Source of the DNA: a virus
IMG/VR virus record: IMGVR_UViG_3300048580_000535
Location: 1 to 40,678 of that record
DNA length: 40,678 bases
Strand: one strand, 5' to 3'
Below the pieces are notes generated by a model. That model was not told the origin of the DNA, did not search any database, and was given only the letters and a program-made list of their open reading frames with translations. Shown here in pieces: positions 6,442 to 13,877 of the stretch (its first letter is position 1; each line of letters opens with the position of its first letter). The position numbers and the translations under genes are program-made.

Positions 6442-6577
6442 GGTTCTATAACAGATTAATCTGTGAAATTGGGTGAATGATGATTTAATGATTTAACACT
6501 ACAAATACTAGTTGGTAGTTAAAGGTTATGGATTAAATACGTAATTTACATTATTGGTTCGATTCCAATTAGAACTA
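6442..6577 (+). ncRNA. Oversized tRNA-like RNA (136 nt)
   Basis: Acceptor GGTTCTA (6442-6448) pairs with TAGAACT (6570-6576) and a perfect T arm ATTGG-TTCGATT-CCAAT lies at 6553-6569, but the middle is about 50 nt too long. It can fold as ACAGA-TTAA-TCTGT, then a 9-bp arm TTTA-(AC)-ACTAC/GTAGTTAAA with a 12-base loop, then an ATG/CAT plus TAAAT/ATTTA arm. No convincing anticodon loop with U33 is visible. Its T arm is nearly identical to that of the tRNA-like RNA at 171-284, which also has three interior hairpins. It may be an inserted or decayed tRNA, or a distinct RNA class. Confidence 0.5.
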
Positions 6578-6584
6578 CTAAAAA

Positions 6585-6615
6585 TTTGTTATTTGAAATA
6601 ATTTTATTATCTTTA
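6585..6615 (+). promoter_or_regulatory. Near-consensus Bacteroidetes promoter
   Basis: TTTG at 6585-6588, 19-base spacer, TATCTTTA at 6608-6615 (one mismatch from TAnnTTTG). It would drive the small gene at 6663 and the downstream tRNAs. Confidence 0.5.
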
Positions 6616-6638
6616 TATTATGAAAAAAGAAAAAGACT

Positions 6639-6661
6639 TCCTTTAGATTAATCTAAAAGGA
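6639..6661 (+). repeat. Inverted repeat just before the small gene at 6663
   Basis: CCTTTAGATT and AATCTAAAAGG form a near-perfect palindrome that ends two bases before the ATG. The start codon would be next to the hairpin in the mRNA, or the DNA site could bind a protein, possibly the basic product itself. Confidence 0.5.
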
Positions 6662-6662
6662 T

Positions 6663-6884
6663 ATGTCAAAAAACAGAAACAGAGCTAAACTGAATAAAGC
6701 ACAGAATGGTAGGGAATACCATCAAATAGGTATGAATGAAGTTTATCCTATGTATTGGGATGAAGGAATAATATATTACCCTATATATAGAAGAGGATTT
6801 AAAAATCCAAACAAAGTATTACAACGTTATAAACAGAGAGAATTTAGGAGTTGGAAATATAACAGAAAAACACAATGGAAGTAA
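6663..6884 (+). CDS. Small very basic protein in the tRNA cluster (73 aa)
   Basis: Reads MSKNRNRAKLNKAQNGREYHQ, then an aromatic centre (VYPMYWDEGIIYYPIYRR) and a basic end (QRYKQREFRSWKYNRKTQWK). High Lys/Arg/Asn suggests nucleic-acid binding, but no family is recognised. It sits between two tRNA groups with its own likely promoter and a palindrome at the start. Its codon use is ordinary for the window. Confidence 0.65.
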   Translation: MSKNRNRAKLNKAQNGREYHQIGMNEVYPMYWDEGIIYYPIYRRGFKNPNKVLQRYKQREFRSWKYNRKTQWK

Positions 6885-6967
6885 TGGTTTTAAAATCCTA
6901 AGAGTTTCCTCATCATAATAACTCTGGATAAAATCCTCTAACAGGAAATTGGGATAGGTATAACACG

Positions 6968-7041
6968 GTGTCTATGTTGTCAATGGTTGAGCATCTATGC
7001 TTGTGGCGCATAAGGTTTGGGTTCGAATCCCAATAGACACA
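6968..7041 (+). tRNA. tRNA-His (anticodon GUG)
   Basis: Acceptor GTGTCTA/TAGACAC with a G immediately 5' (possible G-1), anticodon arm TATGC-TTGTGGC-GCATA with GUG, T arm TTGGG-TTCGAAT-CCCAA. The discriminator is A rather than the usual bacterial C. Confidence 0.9.
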
Positions 7042-7060
7042 CAAAAAAGTAAGGAATTAG

Positions 7061-7091
7061 GTTATTATATGTAGGCTCCGAATATAATAAC
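7061..7091 (+). repeat. 10-bp perfect hairpin between tRNA-His and tRNA-Ser
   Basis: GTTATTATAT (7061-7070) and ATATAATAAC (7082-7091) around an 11-base loop. It is not followed by a T run, so it is not a standard terminator. Confidence 0.7.
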
Positions 7092-7125
7092 TAAAATTTA
7101 GACCCTTATGAATTTCGGTCCGAAA

Positions 7126-7210
7126 GGAGAGTTGACAGAGTGGTAATGTATCGGATTGCTAATCCGTAGTCTATGTAACAGTAGCGGGGGCTCGAATCCC
7201 TCACTCTCCG
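7126..7210 (+). tRNA. tRNA-Ser (anticodon GCU)
   Basis: Acceptor GGAGAGT/ACTCTCC, anticodon arm CGGA-TTGCTAA-TCCG with GCU, long variable arm, T arm GGGGG-CTCGAAT-CCCTC, discriminator G. The next bases are CCA, so this gene appears to encode its 3' CCA, unlike its neighbours. Confidence 0.92.
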
Positions 7211-7222
7211 CCAAAAATATAT

Positions 7223-7311
7223 ACTTCTGTGGCGAAATTGGTAGAACGCGACAGACTTAAAATCTGTTGGGAAATAATAGTACCGTGTCGGTTCGAGTCC
7301 GACCAGAAGTA
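7223..7311 (+). tRNA. tRNA-Leu (anticodon UAA)
   Basis: Acceptor ACTTCTG/CAGAAGT, Leu-type D arm (TGGCGAAATTGGTAGA), anticodon arm ACAGA-CTTAAAA-TCTGT with UAA, long variable arm, T arm GTCGG-TTCGAGT-CCGAC, discriminator A. Fully canonical. Confidence 0.95.
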
Positions 7312-7364
7312 CACCAGACTGTTATTAATTCATAGAAACGTGTTGTTTGCATAGAATTAAAAAT

Positions 7365-7445
7365 ACCCTAATGGCGAAATGGGAGCCGCGCTATCTTTAG
7401 AAGTTAGTGTCGAAAGACGTGTAGGTTCGAGTCCTACTTGGGGTA
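7365..7445 (+). tRNA. tRNA-Leu (anticodon UAG)
   Basis: Acceptor ACCCTAA/TTGGGGT, anticodon arm CTATC-TTTAGAA-GTTAG with UAG (one mismatch in the stem), variable arm GTC-GAAA-GAC, T arm GTAGG-TTCGAGT-CCTAC, discriminator A. Confidence 0.92.
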
Positions 7446-7544
7446 CAAATGAGTGACAAGACGTTTCAGAGATGGTTGACAGGCATTTTTGGATGCTAAT
7501 AAACATTTTTTAACATGAAGTACAAGTGTTAAATAGCTCAATAC

Positions 7545-7627
7545 GCTCTAATGATGGAATGGGAGACATGAGGGTTTAAGAAGCCCTTGTTAGGAATAAC
7601 GTGTAGGTTCGAGTCCTACTTAGAGTA
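7545..7627 (+). tRNA. tRNA-Leu (anticodon AAG)
   Basis: Acceptor GCTCTAA/TTAGAGT, anticodon arm AGGGT-TTAAGAA-GCCCT with AAG, variable arm GTTA-GGAA-TAAC, T arm identical to that of tRNA-Leu(UAG). The 3' parts of the two Leu genes are very similar, so they probably arose by duplication. The A at position 34 is unusual for a bacterial Leu tRNA. Confidence 0.88.
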
Positions 7628-7653
7628 CAAATAAGAAGTAAAAGACATTAACT

Positions 7654-7729
7654 GGGAATGTGGTGTGAGTGGTTGAAACCGATGATTCGCAAAGTCATTT
7701 TATCGTCAGTTCGAATCTGACCATTCCCT
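7654..7729 (+). tRNA. tRNA-Cys (anticodon GCA)
   Basis: Acceptor GGGAATG/CATTCCC, D stem GGT/ACC, anticodon arm ATGAT-TCGCAAA-GTCAT with GCA, T arm GTCAG-TTCGAAT-CTGAC. The discriminator is T (U73), a Cys identity element. Position 33 is C instead of the near-universal U. Confidence 0.85.
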
Positions 7730-7738
7730 CAATTACAT

Positions 7739-7811
7739 AGCCCCATAGTTCAACGGAGTAGAATACTTGACTACGGATCAGGAGATGAGAGTTCGAATCT
7801 TTCTGGGGTTA
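7739..7811 (+). tRNA. tRNA-Arg (anticodon ACG)
   Basis: Acceptor AGCCCCA/TGGGGTT, D arm GTTC/GAAT, anticodon arm CTTGA-CTACGGA-TCAGG with ACG, T arm GAGAG-TTCGAAT-CTTTC, discriminator A. The ACG anticodon needs conversion to inosine by TadA to read the full CGN family. Last gene of the cluster. Confidence 0.93.
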
Positions 7812-7818
7812 CAAAAAG

Positions 7819-7844
7819 AAAACCATTTTTATATGGTTTTTTTT
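7819..7844 (+). terminator. Terminator closing the tRNA cluster
   Basis: Stem AAAACCAT/ATGGTTTT, 6-base loop, T run, eight bases after tRNA-Arg. Confidence 0.85.
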
Positions 7845-7867
7845 ATGCCATTACATATTTATTAGAT

Positions 7868-10543
7868 ATGATTATTATTGAAGGAAAATTAGAGGATTTA
7901 TCTAAAAAATATATACCACAATTTAATAGGGATGCGTTTACTGAAGGATTAACCCCTGAATCTGTCATTGAACATTTATATGTGTCAGATCCGTCACCCA
8001 CAAAGAAATATTTTGAGTGGATGATTAAAGAGTGTTTGGGACTTATAAAAAACAATTACATTATTAACAATGAAAAAGTTGCTCGAATTGTTATGGACAT
8101 CATAGAGTTTGATAGGAATATTGATAAACTTAGTGAAGATTTTTTAGAGTATAATGAAGAAGAAATTGGTGAAATCACTTATAAATTTTTAAAGGATAAA
8201 CCTTTAAAAGATATTAACACTTATAATTTTGATATTTTAAGAAAAATAATACCAACATTAATAAAACATAAAACTGAAAGTCAAAGAAGGGTTTTGGCTA
8301 AAGAAGGTGCTAAACTTGTATACCAAAACGATAAGTATAAAGTGTATGAAATAGATACCTATGACGCATCTTGTTTTTATGGTTCAGGAAGTAAATGGTG
8401 TACAACTAATAAGTCAAGTGACAATCATTTTAGATCATACGGAACTGGTGATAAAAAATTATTATACGTTATCAGTAAAACTAAGACAAAAGAAACTGAT
8501 CCACGATTCTATAAGATTGCTATAAATGTGAGGTATGGTGAGGAATACATTACATTTTGGGACGCTCCTGATGACTCTTTTAATGGTTGGAATTATTTTA
8601 GGGGACAAGATCCGAATATTTTAACTTTTTTGATTGACTATATTAAAGAAAAGTCACCTGAAAACTATTTTAAAATGATACCTGATGAATACATTTACAT
8701 ACTTAAACAAGAAAGTGAAGGGTTAAGTGACATTGAAATGATGTTATTAATAGATATACATAGAAATAGTAGGTGGTTATCGTATAAATATAATACTTCA
8801 ATGGAAAAAGCTTTTATTAAAAAATTAGATTTATTGCAAGGTAATGTTAATGGTTATTTTGGTGATTATTTTAGTGATGATGAGAAAAGATATTTCCTTA
8901 ATAATATTGATGATATTTTAACCCCTAGGGGTTTAACATGGAAAGATTTTTATAAAACCTACCACGAAATGGCTATTAGTTTGGATAACTACCCACCTAG
9001 TGTTTTTATTGATAAATTTTTAGATGGTGATAAGAACAAATTATTGGTTGGTGGTCGTAATGATTTAACAATAGCCTATTGGGTTGCTAAGGGTGGTAAT
9101 GCGTTAAGGGATTTAGGTGTTGTATATGGAGCTGAAAGATTATTAAAATACTTTATTAAGAATAAGATTAATAGTGGTTATGGTTTAACAAGGCTTTTAG
9201 GAGGTACATTATCTAATGAGACTCCGAAAAAAAGAAGAGAGTTATATGAAATTGTCTATAAGTATGAAAAGGGTTGGGATATTAGTGACTTACCTGAATA
9301 TTTATTTAGAAATTTACCAAGAGAAACATTTATAGCTTCATTTAATAATAGTGATGATCGTGAAATTGAACCTGATTCATATAGGAGAGCGTTTTTATAC
9401 CTTAAAAATAACAGTCCTAATTTAATTAGTGATGTATTTGGTGTGGAAGATATTGTTAAGATATTTAAAACAGAAGAAAAGTCTTTTACTTATTTTTTAA
9501 AGAATTACGATGAGTTTAGTGGTAATGATTTAAATATTAGTAATTTAACTGAAATGTTTGTTGTTGAAGTTCCTGATAGTATATTTGGTAGGTATATGAG
9601 TACTTGGGAAAAAACTCGTGTTATTACTAAGTATAAAACAAAAGAAGGTGCTAAAAAACTATTTGATTTTGTTCTTAAAAAATTTTCATTTAAGAAATTG
9701 GCTGATATTGTTGGATATGATGAAGTATTTCAATTATTCTCTATTGTTGGTTTTAAAAAGGGTATAAACTATATGATTGAAAATAAAATTGGTGACATTA
9801 GAATTGACGATATTAAGATTGTGAACGGCGAACCAATATTAATGGTTGTAAATAGGGAAGATTATGCGTTTTTATTTAAAGATAATAACATGGCTAATTC
9901 TATTTTATCAGGTGAAATGGATTGGGAACCGTATAGTGATGTTGTATATAATTGGATTAATCAAGTATGGGATTGCGTTGAACCTAAATCTATGGAAGTT
10001 ATTAAAGCTTGGATTAAGGAAAATATTGTTGATTATGAAAATTTTCTCGGTGAAACCATTGAAGTAAATGACACATATTTGAATGAAATTTCAGATGATG
10101 AGTTGGGTGATATAATAGATGATAATGGTTATTTTGAAGATTTGAAAAATGAAATGACGTGGGCTTATGAACAGGGTTATAATAATGGGGTTCGAAATAA
10201 ATTGTATGAAAATGTTACTGATCAACTTGAAACATATTTAGGTAAATATATTGGTTATGAACCATATATTATTAAGAAAAAATTTTATAATAAAGAAAAA
10301 GGTGGAATCGATTCTAAAGAAGAAACTGAATATCGTTATCTTTTTAAGGTAGGTGGTGATTTTTATGAAACATTATACAATTATTCTTTAAGTAATTGGG
10401 GTTATCCAGTAGATTATAATACGTATTTTAGCACCCTATTAAGTGATTTGGATCTTGATAAGTTATATATTGAAACTGAAGTATATCCAGATGATAAAGA
10501 AGTTTGTGAATATTTTAATGAAGATTTACCTGGTAGAATATGA
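7868..10543 (+). CDS. Large KWC-domain protein, unknown function
   Basis: 891 residues. A conserved module spans about 150-250: 'KLVYQNDKYKVYEIDTYDAS', the signature G172-S-G-S-K-W-C178, then 'LLYVISKTK...FYKIAINV...ITFWDAPDDS'. The same order (Y.D..Y.V, T.EA, YG.GSKWC, hydrophobic strand, KxxIQ, WD..D) recurs in the proteins at 10540 and 25698. The rest is acidic and helical, with many short repeats of Leu/Lys/Asp-rich helices ('LSDLPEYLFRNLP', 'KKLADIVGYDEVFQLF'), and ends in an acidic tail. There are no membrane segments. It forms a unit with the next gene (ATGA overlap). The motif ATATTTATT sits five bases before the ATG. I do not recognise a function. Confidence 0.8.
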   Translation: MIIIEGKLEDLSKKYIPQFNRDAFTEGLTPESVIEHLYVSDPSPTKKYFEWMIKECLGLIKNNYIINNEKVARIVMDIIEFDRNIDKLSEDFLEYNEEEIGEITYKFLKDKPLKDINTYNFDILRKIIPTLIKHKTESQRRVLAKEGAKLVYQNDKYKVYEIDTYDASCFYGSGSKWCTTNKSSDNHFRSYGTGDKKLLYVISKTKTKETDPRFYKIAINVRYGEEYITFWDAPDDSFNGWNYFRGQDPNILTFLIDYIKEKSPENYFKMIPDEYIYILKQESEGLSDIEMMLLIDIHRNSRWLSYKYNTSMEKAFIKKLDLLQGNVNGYFGDYFSDDEKRYFLNNIDDILTPRGLTWKDFYKTYHEMAISLDNYPPSVFIDKFLDGDKNKLLVGGRNDLTIAYWVAKGGNALRDLGVVYGAERLLKYFIKNKINSGYGLTRLLGGTLSNETPKKRRELYEIVYKYEKGWDISDLPEYLFRNLPRETFIASFNNSDDREIEPDSYRRAFLYLKNNSPNLISDVFGVEDIVKIFKTEEKSFTYFLKNYDEFSGNDLNISNLTEMFVVEVPDSIFGRYMSTWEKTRVITKYKTKEGAKKLFDFVLKKFSFKKLADIVGYDEVFQLFSIVGFKKGINYMIENKIGDIRIDDIKIVNGEPILMVVNREDYAFLFKDNNMANSILSGEMDWEPYSDVVYNWINQVWDCVEPKSMEVIKAWIKENIVDYENFLGETIEVNDTYLNEISDDELGDIIDDNGYFEDLKNEMTWAYEQGYNNGVRNKLYENVTDQLETYLGKYIGYEPYIIKKKFYNKEKGGIDSKEETEYRYLFKVGGDFYETLYNYSLSNWGYPVDYNTYFSTLLSDLDLDKLYIETEVYPDDKEVCEYFNEDLPGRI

Positions 10544-11457
10544 GAGATTTAATTAAACAAATATTAAAGGAAGAAACTAATAATCCACAAACACCTTATG
10601 ATATTGTAATGAAATCAAATGTGGGTGATATTATACCTGAAAGTGATGTATATCAGTATGTTCAAAAAATACATAATAATTATGATGATTTTATTGATGG
10701 TAATTTAGGTGAAAGAATTGAAAGATTTCCAAAATACCAAGTAGCTTTAATTGATATTGATAAAATAGTAACGGATGAATATTATTTAGATGATGATATG
10801 ATGGATGATTATGTTAATGAATATAAAAATAATAAGTCATACCCTCCAATTGTTTTAGGGTATTATGATAATAGATGGGGTTATGATATTATTGATGGTA
10901 ATCATAGAGCTAATGCTTTAAAATCAATCGGGGTTAAGAAAATAAAATCTTTGGTTGGATTAAATGATTATCAAAAAACCATAACTGAAAGTCGCGTTAA
11001 AAAAAGTGATAGGATTGACATTTATAGGGATGAAAATATAGTGGTTGTTGCTCCTTTAACCCACGAAGCATTAAAGAAATATGCTAGTGAATGTACTTGG
11101 TGTATTAATAGTAATAAATATGAATGGGAAGATTATCATCAGGGTAATATCGCTATTATAATTCAAAGAAAACCTAAAAAGAATAAAATAGGTGATACAG
11201 GTCAAGAAACTCCGGAAGAGATTTATGACTTTACACACAATGGTTTTGATTCACCTGAAGAAGAGGATTATTATTACGATGACTTACTTGGTAGTATATT
11301 TAACTTTGATACTAATATTGTTTATTATAACCCACAGTCGGATATTATTTATGATAAAGGTGATAATTGTTTAACCTCATTCGGATACTCAATTCACGAT
11401 ATTCCACATATGACTGAAGAAATCATAAAGAAAATAAGGACAACTTTAATGAATTAA
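10540..11457 (+). CDS. ParB/sulfiredoxin-like domain fused to a KWC-type domain
   Basis: 305 residues, overlapping the previous gene by ATGA. Residues about 55-140 look like a ParB/Srx-type domain: 'YQVALIDIDKIV', 'YPPIVLGYYDNRWGYDIIDGNHRANALKSIGVKKIKSLVGL', with D119-G-N-H-R123 at the expected place of the nucleotide-binding motif. Residues about 155-250 are a diverged KWC module: 'DIYRDENIVVVAPLTHEALKKYASECTWC' with W187-C188. The tail is very acidic. The N-terminus MRDLIKQILKEE resembles the small gene at 2359. ParB-like domains act as CTPases or nucleases in various families; which applies here is unknown. The stop overlaps the stop of the convergent next gene. Confidence 0.75.
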   Translation: MRDLIKQILKEETNNPQTPYDIVMKSNVGDIIPESDVYQYVQKIHNNYDDFIDGNLGERIERFPKYQVALIDIDKIVTDEYYLDDDMMDDYVNEYKNNKSYPPIVLGYYDNRWGYDIIDGNHRANALKSIGVKKIKSLVGLNDYQKTITESRVKKSDRIDIYRDENIVVVAPLTHEALKKYASECTWCINSNKYEWEDYHQGNIAIIIQRKPKKNKIGDTGQETPEEIYDFTHNGFDSPEEEDYYYDDLLGSIFNFDTNIVYYNPQSDIIYDKGDNCLTSFGYSIHDIPHMTEEIIKKIRTTLMN

Positions 11458-11981
11458 AATCCGCGAAATTCGGTAATGTCAACCGAAACACACGTAATTT
11501 TATTATAATAAGTTTTATACCCACCACGAGTTTTTTCGGTTTCAGCGTCAATCCTATTAGGATCTACAACTTTATAATATTTAACATTTGTTTCACTATC
11601 CGCATATCCAACAAAATCACCTAACTCTATATCACATTTCTTTTCTTCCAATTGCTTTTTATACACATAAAATGTGAGATTTCCGTAATCTTCATAAAAT
11701 AAAGTTCCGTTAGGGTTATATGATTTTGGACCATTATCTTCAATAGTTACCAATACTTTAAGTTCGATTGGTGGTTTAAATCTGATTTCATCTTGAAGTG
11801 TTTCCCCATATATATCATCATAATTTGTTTTTTGTCTATCAATTTGATATAATGCAACGGTAAAGTTATTATCATCTTCTAAGTATTCTCTGCCCATCTC
11901 GATGTCGAGCGAAAAATCTACATCGTCATACCATTTTGATAGTCGAGTAATTGGTATTTTTTTATTATTTAATGGATTCAT
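11454..11981 (-). CDS. Unknown protein, possibly virion-associated (175 aa)
   Basis: Starts MNPLNNKKIPITRLSKWYDDV. The body is beta-rich and acidic ('FTVALYQIDRQKTNYDDIYGE', 'IELKVLVTIEDNG', 'NLTFYVYKKQLEEKKCDIELGDFVGYADSETNVKYYKVVDPNRI'). The 'GDFVGY....KYYKVVDPN' segment reminds me of head-tail connector and neck proteins of T4-like phages, but that is an impression and no family is assigned. The gene is single, minus-strand, convergent with the preceding gene (stop codons share four bases), and has the ATATTTATTA motif just before its ATG. Confidence 0.7.
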   Translation of the reverse strand: MNPLNNKKIPITRLSKWYDDVDFSLDIEMGREYLEDDNNFTVALYQIDRQKTNYDDIYGETLQDEIRFKPPIELKVLVTIEDNGPKSYNPNGTLFYEDYGNLTFYVYKKQLEEKKCDIELGDFVGYADSETNVKYYKVVDPNRIDAETEKTRGGYKTYYNKITCVSVDITEFRGF

Positions 11982-12041
11982 ATATAATAAATATTTGTTT
12001 TTTATTATTTTAATGTATATTATTTTGATAATAATAAAATT

Positions 12042-12524
12042 ATGAAATTTGAAGTGCCGAAAAAAATGTCTATGGTGGATGCCAAAAACATTAGAGATAT
12101 TAAATTATATATTAGTGATTATATAAATACTAATGGTAGTGTGAAATTATATATTGGTTGTGATTCAAAACAATCAGGGGATTTTACAACCTATGCGGTA
12201 TCTGCTGTTCTTTATAAAAAGGGATTAGGTGGGCATGTAGTTTATTTTACAGATAAAGTCCCAAGAATTAGGGATATGTTTTCTAAATTATGGGGTGAAG
12301 TAGAAAGAACAAAAGAGTTTTTAGAATACTTAGGTGAGGATATGAAACCTTTTATTGAAGAAGTTCATTTAGACCTTAATTCAGTACCATCCCCTAAAAA
12401 TAAATCAAATATGGTTCATGATTCCGGTGTTGGATTAATAGGTTCAATGGGTTATAAATCAATTGGAAAACCTGATAGTTGGGCAGCTACTTATTGTGCG
12501 GATAGAATATTAAAAAATAAATAA
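12042..12524 (+). CDS. RNase H-fold protein of the YkuK/DUF458 family
   Basis: 160 residues. The core 'VKLYIGCDSKQSGDFTTYAVSAVLYKKGLGGHVVYF' matches the first strands and acidic site of YkuK-type proteins (pattern 'IG.DS...G..t.fv.av......g.GG..fy'), followed by the 'EVHLDLNSVPSPKNKSNMVHDSGVGLIGSMGYKSIGKPDSWAATYCADRI' end typical of the family. This family has a predicted RNase H-like nuclease fold but no settled function. It starts one cluster that reads on through the methylase and phosphatase with two- and seven-base gaps. Confidence 0.8.
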   Translation: MKFEVPKKMSMVDAKNIRDIKLYISDYINTNGSVKLYIGCDSKQSGDFTTYAVSAVLYKKGLGGHVVYFTDKVPRIRDMFSKLWGEVERTKEFLEYLGEDMKPFIEEVHLDLNSVPSPKNKSNMVHDSGVGLIGSMGYKSIGKPDSWAATYCADRILKNK

Positions 12525-12525
12525 T

Positions 12526-13350
12526 ATGTTGGAATTTAATATTTTAGAACCACCTACAAACTATACAGGGAGTAAACACAAATTAATACCTCAATTAATT
12601 AAACATTTTCCAAAGGATGTTGATATATTTTACGATGTGTTTTGTGGTGGTCTTTCGGTTACTATAAACACAAATTATAATAGGTATGTATCGAATGATA
12701 TTATAACACCCCTGATAGGGTTTTATTTAATGTTATATTCAGCATCTAAAGAAGATAGGATTGATGCTGAGATTTCTAAAATTTTGGAGTTTAAAATACC
12801 TAAAGATAGTCAAGATATTTATAATAAATTGAGGTCGGATTTTAATGTCGATAAAGACCCGTATAAATTATTTAGCTTAATGTGTTCTTGTACTAATAAT
12901 CTAATGAGGTTTAATAAGAAATTGGGGTTTAATCAGACGTGGGGAAAAAGGAATATATCGGATAAAACTGTTAATAAATTACGGTTATATATGGATAGGT
13001 TAAAAGATAAGGATGTGGTATTCACAAACTATTCATTTGAGGAATTGTTTAAAGATAGAGTCCCGACAAAAAATGATTTTGTATATTGTGATATACCATA
13101 TGAAGGTACTGATTGTGGGTATGGTGTTTTTAGTAGAGAAACTCAAAAGCTTTTTTTTGAAAATATCGATGACTTAAATTCTAAAGGTATTAGATTCGCT
13201 ATTTCAAACGTATCTATTCATAAAGGTATAATAAACCCAAATATGGGATTTTATAATAAGTATAATGTTGTGGAGTTGGAACATGATTATGAAAAAGTTG
13301 CGAAAATGAAGGGTGGTGTGACAAAAGAAATTTTAATAACTAATTATTAA
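12526..13350 (+). CDS. D12-class adenine-N6 DNA methyltransferase (variant DIPY motif)
   Basis: 274 residues. 'NYTGSKHKL' (12-20) is the SAM-binding and N-terminal signature of D12/Dam-type enzymes, followed by 'DVFCGGLSVTIN' (motif I). The catalytic motif reads C188-D-I-P-Y192 instead of DPPY; an Ile in place of the first Pro is unusual, though D, second P and Y remain. The rest ('FSRETQKLFFENIDDLNSKGIRFAISN') fits the family end. It would methylate adenine in phage DNA, probably to resist host restriction. A second, more canonical D12 enzyme lies 500 bases downstream on the other strand. Confidence 0.85.
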   Translation: MLEFNILEPPTNYTGSKHKLIPQLIKHFPKDVDIFYDVFCGGLSVTINTNYNRYVSNDIITPLIGFYLMLYSASKEDRIDAEISKILEFKIPKDSQDIYNKLRSDFNVDKDPYKLFSLMCSCTNNLMRFNKKLGFNQTWGKRNISDKTVNKLRLYMDRLKDKDVVFTNYSFEELFKDRVPTKNDFVYCDIPYEGTDCGYGVFSRETQKLFFENIDDLNSKGIRFAISNVSIHKGIINPNMGFYNKYNVVELEHDYEKVAKMKGGVTKEILITNY

Positions 13351-13357
13351 GGATAAA

Positions 13358-13852
13358 ATGATGATTAAAATATTACCAAGAATTTTATTTTGGGGTATGT
13401 TGAAGAAACAAGGGATTACCGATTCTAATGTTGAGAATCAGGATGATACATATTTCATATCAATTAATTCAACTGAAGGTAATGATATGGAACCTTATTT
13501 TAAGGAAAAACATTCAAACGTATTGACATTATATTTTGATGATTGTAATGAATATAAAAAACATCCCATTATTGGTTGTTCTGGTGAGTTCTACGAGCAA
13601 ATACCTATGAGTGAGGAACAGGCGTTAGAGGTGGTTAATTTCGTTGAAAAAATGAATGATACTTCTAAGGTATATGTTCATTGTACTGCTGGTGTATCAA
13701 GAAGTGGTGCGGTTGGTGCTTTTATAAATGATTATTTTGGTAGGAGTTGGGATAAGTTTAAATTTGATAATCCACAAGTGATACCAAATTCACATATATC
13801 GTCATTGTTAAAAAAAATATATTATGGGAAATATCCTGATATATATAAATAA
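13358..13852 (+). CDS. Dual-specificity/tyrosine phosphatase
   Basis: 164 residues. The active-site loop is H108-C-T-A-G-V-S-R-S116, the HCxxGxxRS signature, with C109 as nucleophile and R115 binding phosphate. Upstream 'NVLTLYFDDCNE' supplies the usual acidic region. T4-like and other large phages often carry such small phosphatases; the substrate may be protein, RNA 5' ends or nucleotides, and the sequence does not tell. An AAGGA lies six bases before the ATG, one of few SD-like sites in the window. The alternative start is the next ATG. Confidence 0.85.
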   Translation: MMIKILPRILFWGMLKKQGITDSNVENQDDTYFISINSTEGNDMEPYFKEKHSNVLTLYFDDCNEYKKHPIIGCSGEFYEQIPMSEEQALEVVNFVEKMNDTSKVYVHCTAGVSRSGAVGAFINDYFGRSWDKFKFDNPQVIPNSHISSLLKKIYYGKYPDIYK

Positions 13853-13877
13853 AAAAGGGGTTATATAACCCCTTTTT
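13851..13877. terminator. Bidirectional terminator between convergent genes
   Basis: A nearly perfect palindrome: AAAAAAGGGGTTA and TAACCCCTTTTTT around a TA centre, with T runs on both strands. It serves the phosphatase gene and the minus-strand methylase gene. Confidence 0.9.

Noticed and set aside
6441-6577. Group I intron in the long tRNA-like RNA
   Set aside because: The surplus is about 50-60 nt, far too short for a group I intron, and no P/Q/R/S core pattern is seen.
6620-6646. Eight-codon leader peptide (MKKEKDFL) ahead of the gene at 6663
   Set aside because: It would be leaderless and would end in TAG, unlike every other gene; too short to support.
7200-7213. Encoded CCA tails as a rule in this cluster
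   Set aside because: Only tRNA-Ser(GCU) has CCA after its discriminator; neighbours do not, so it is probably chance.
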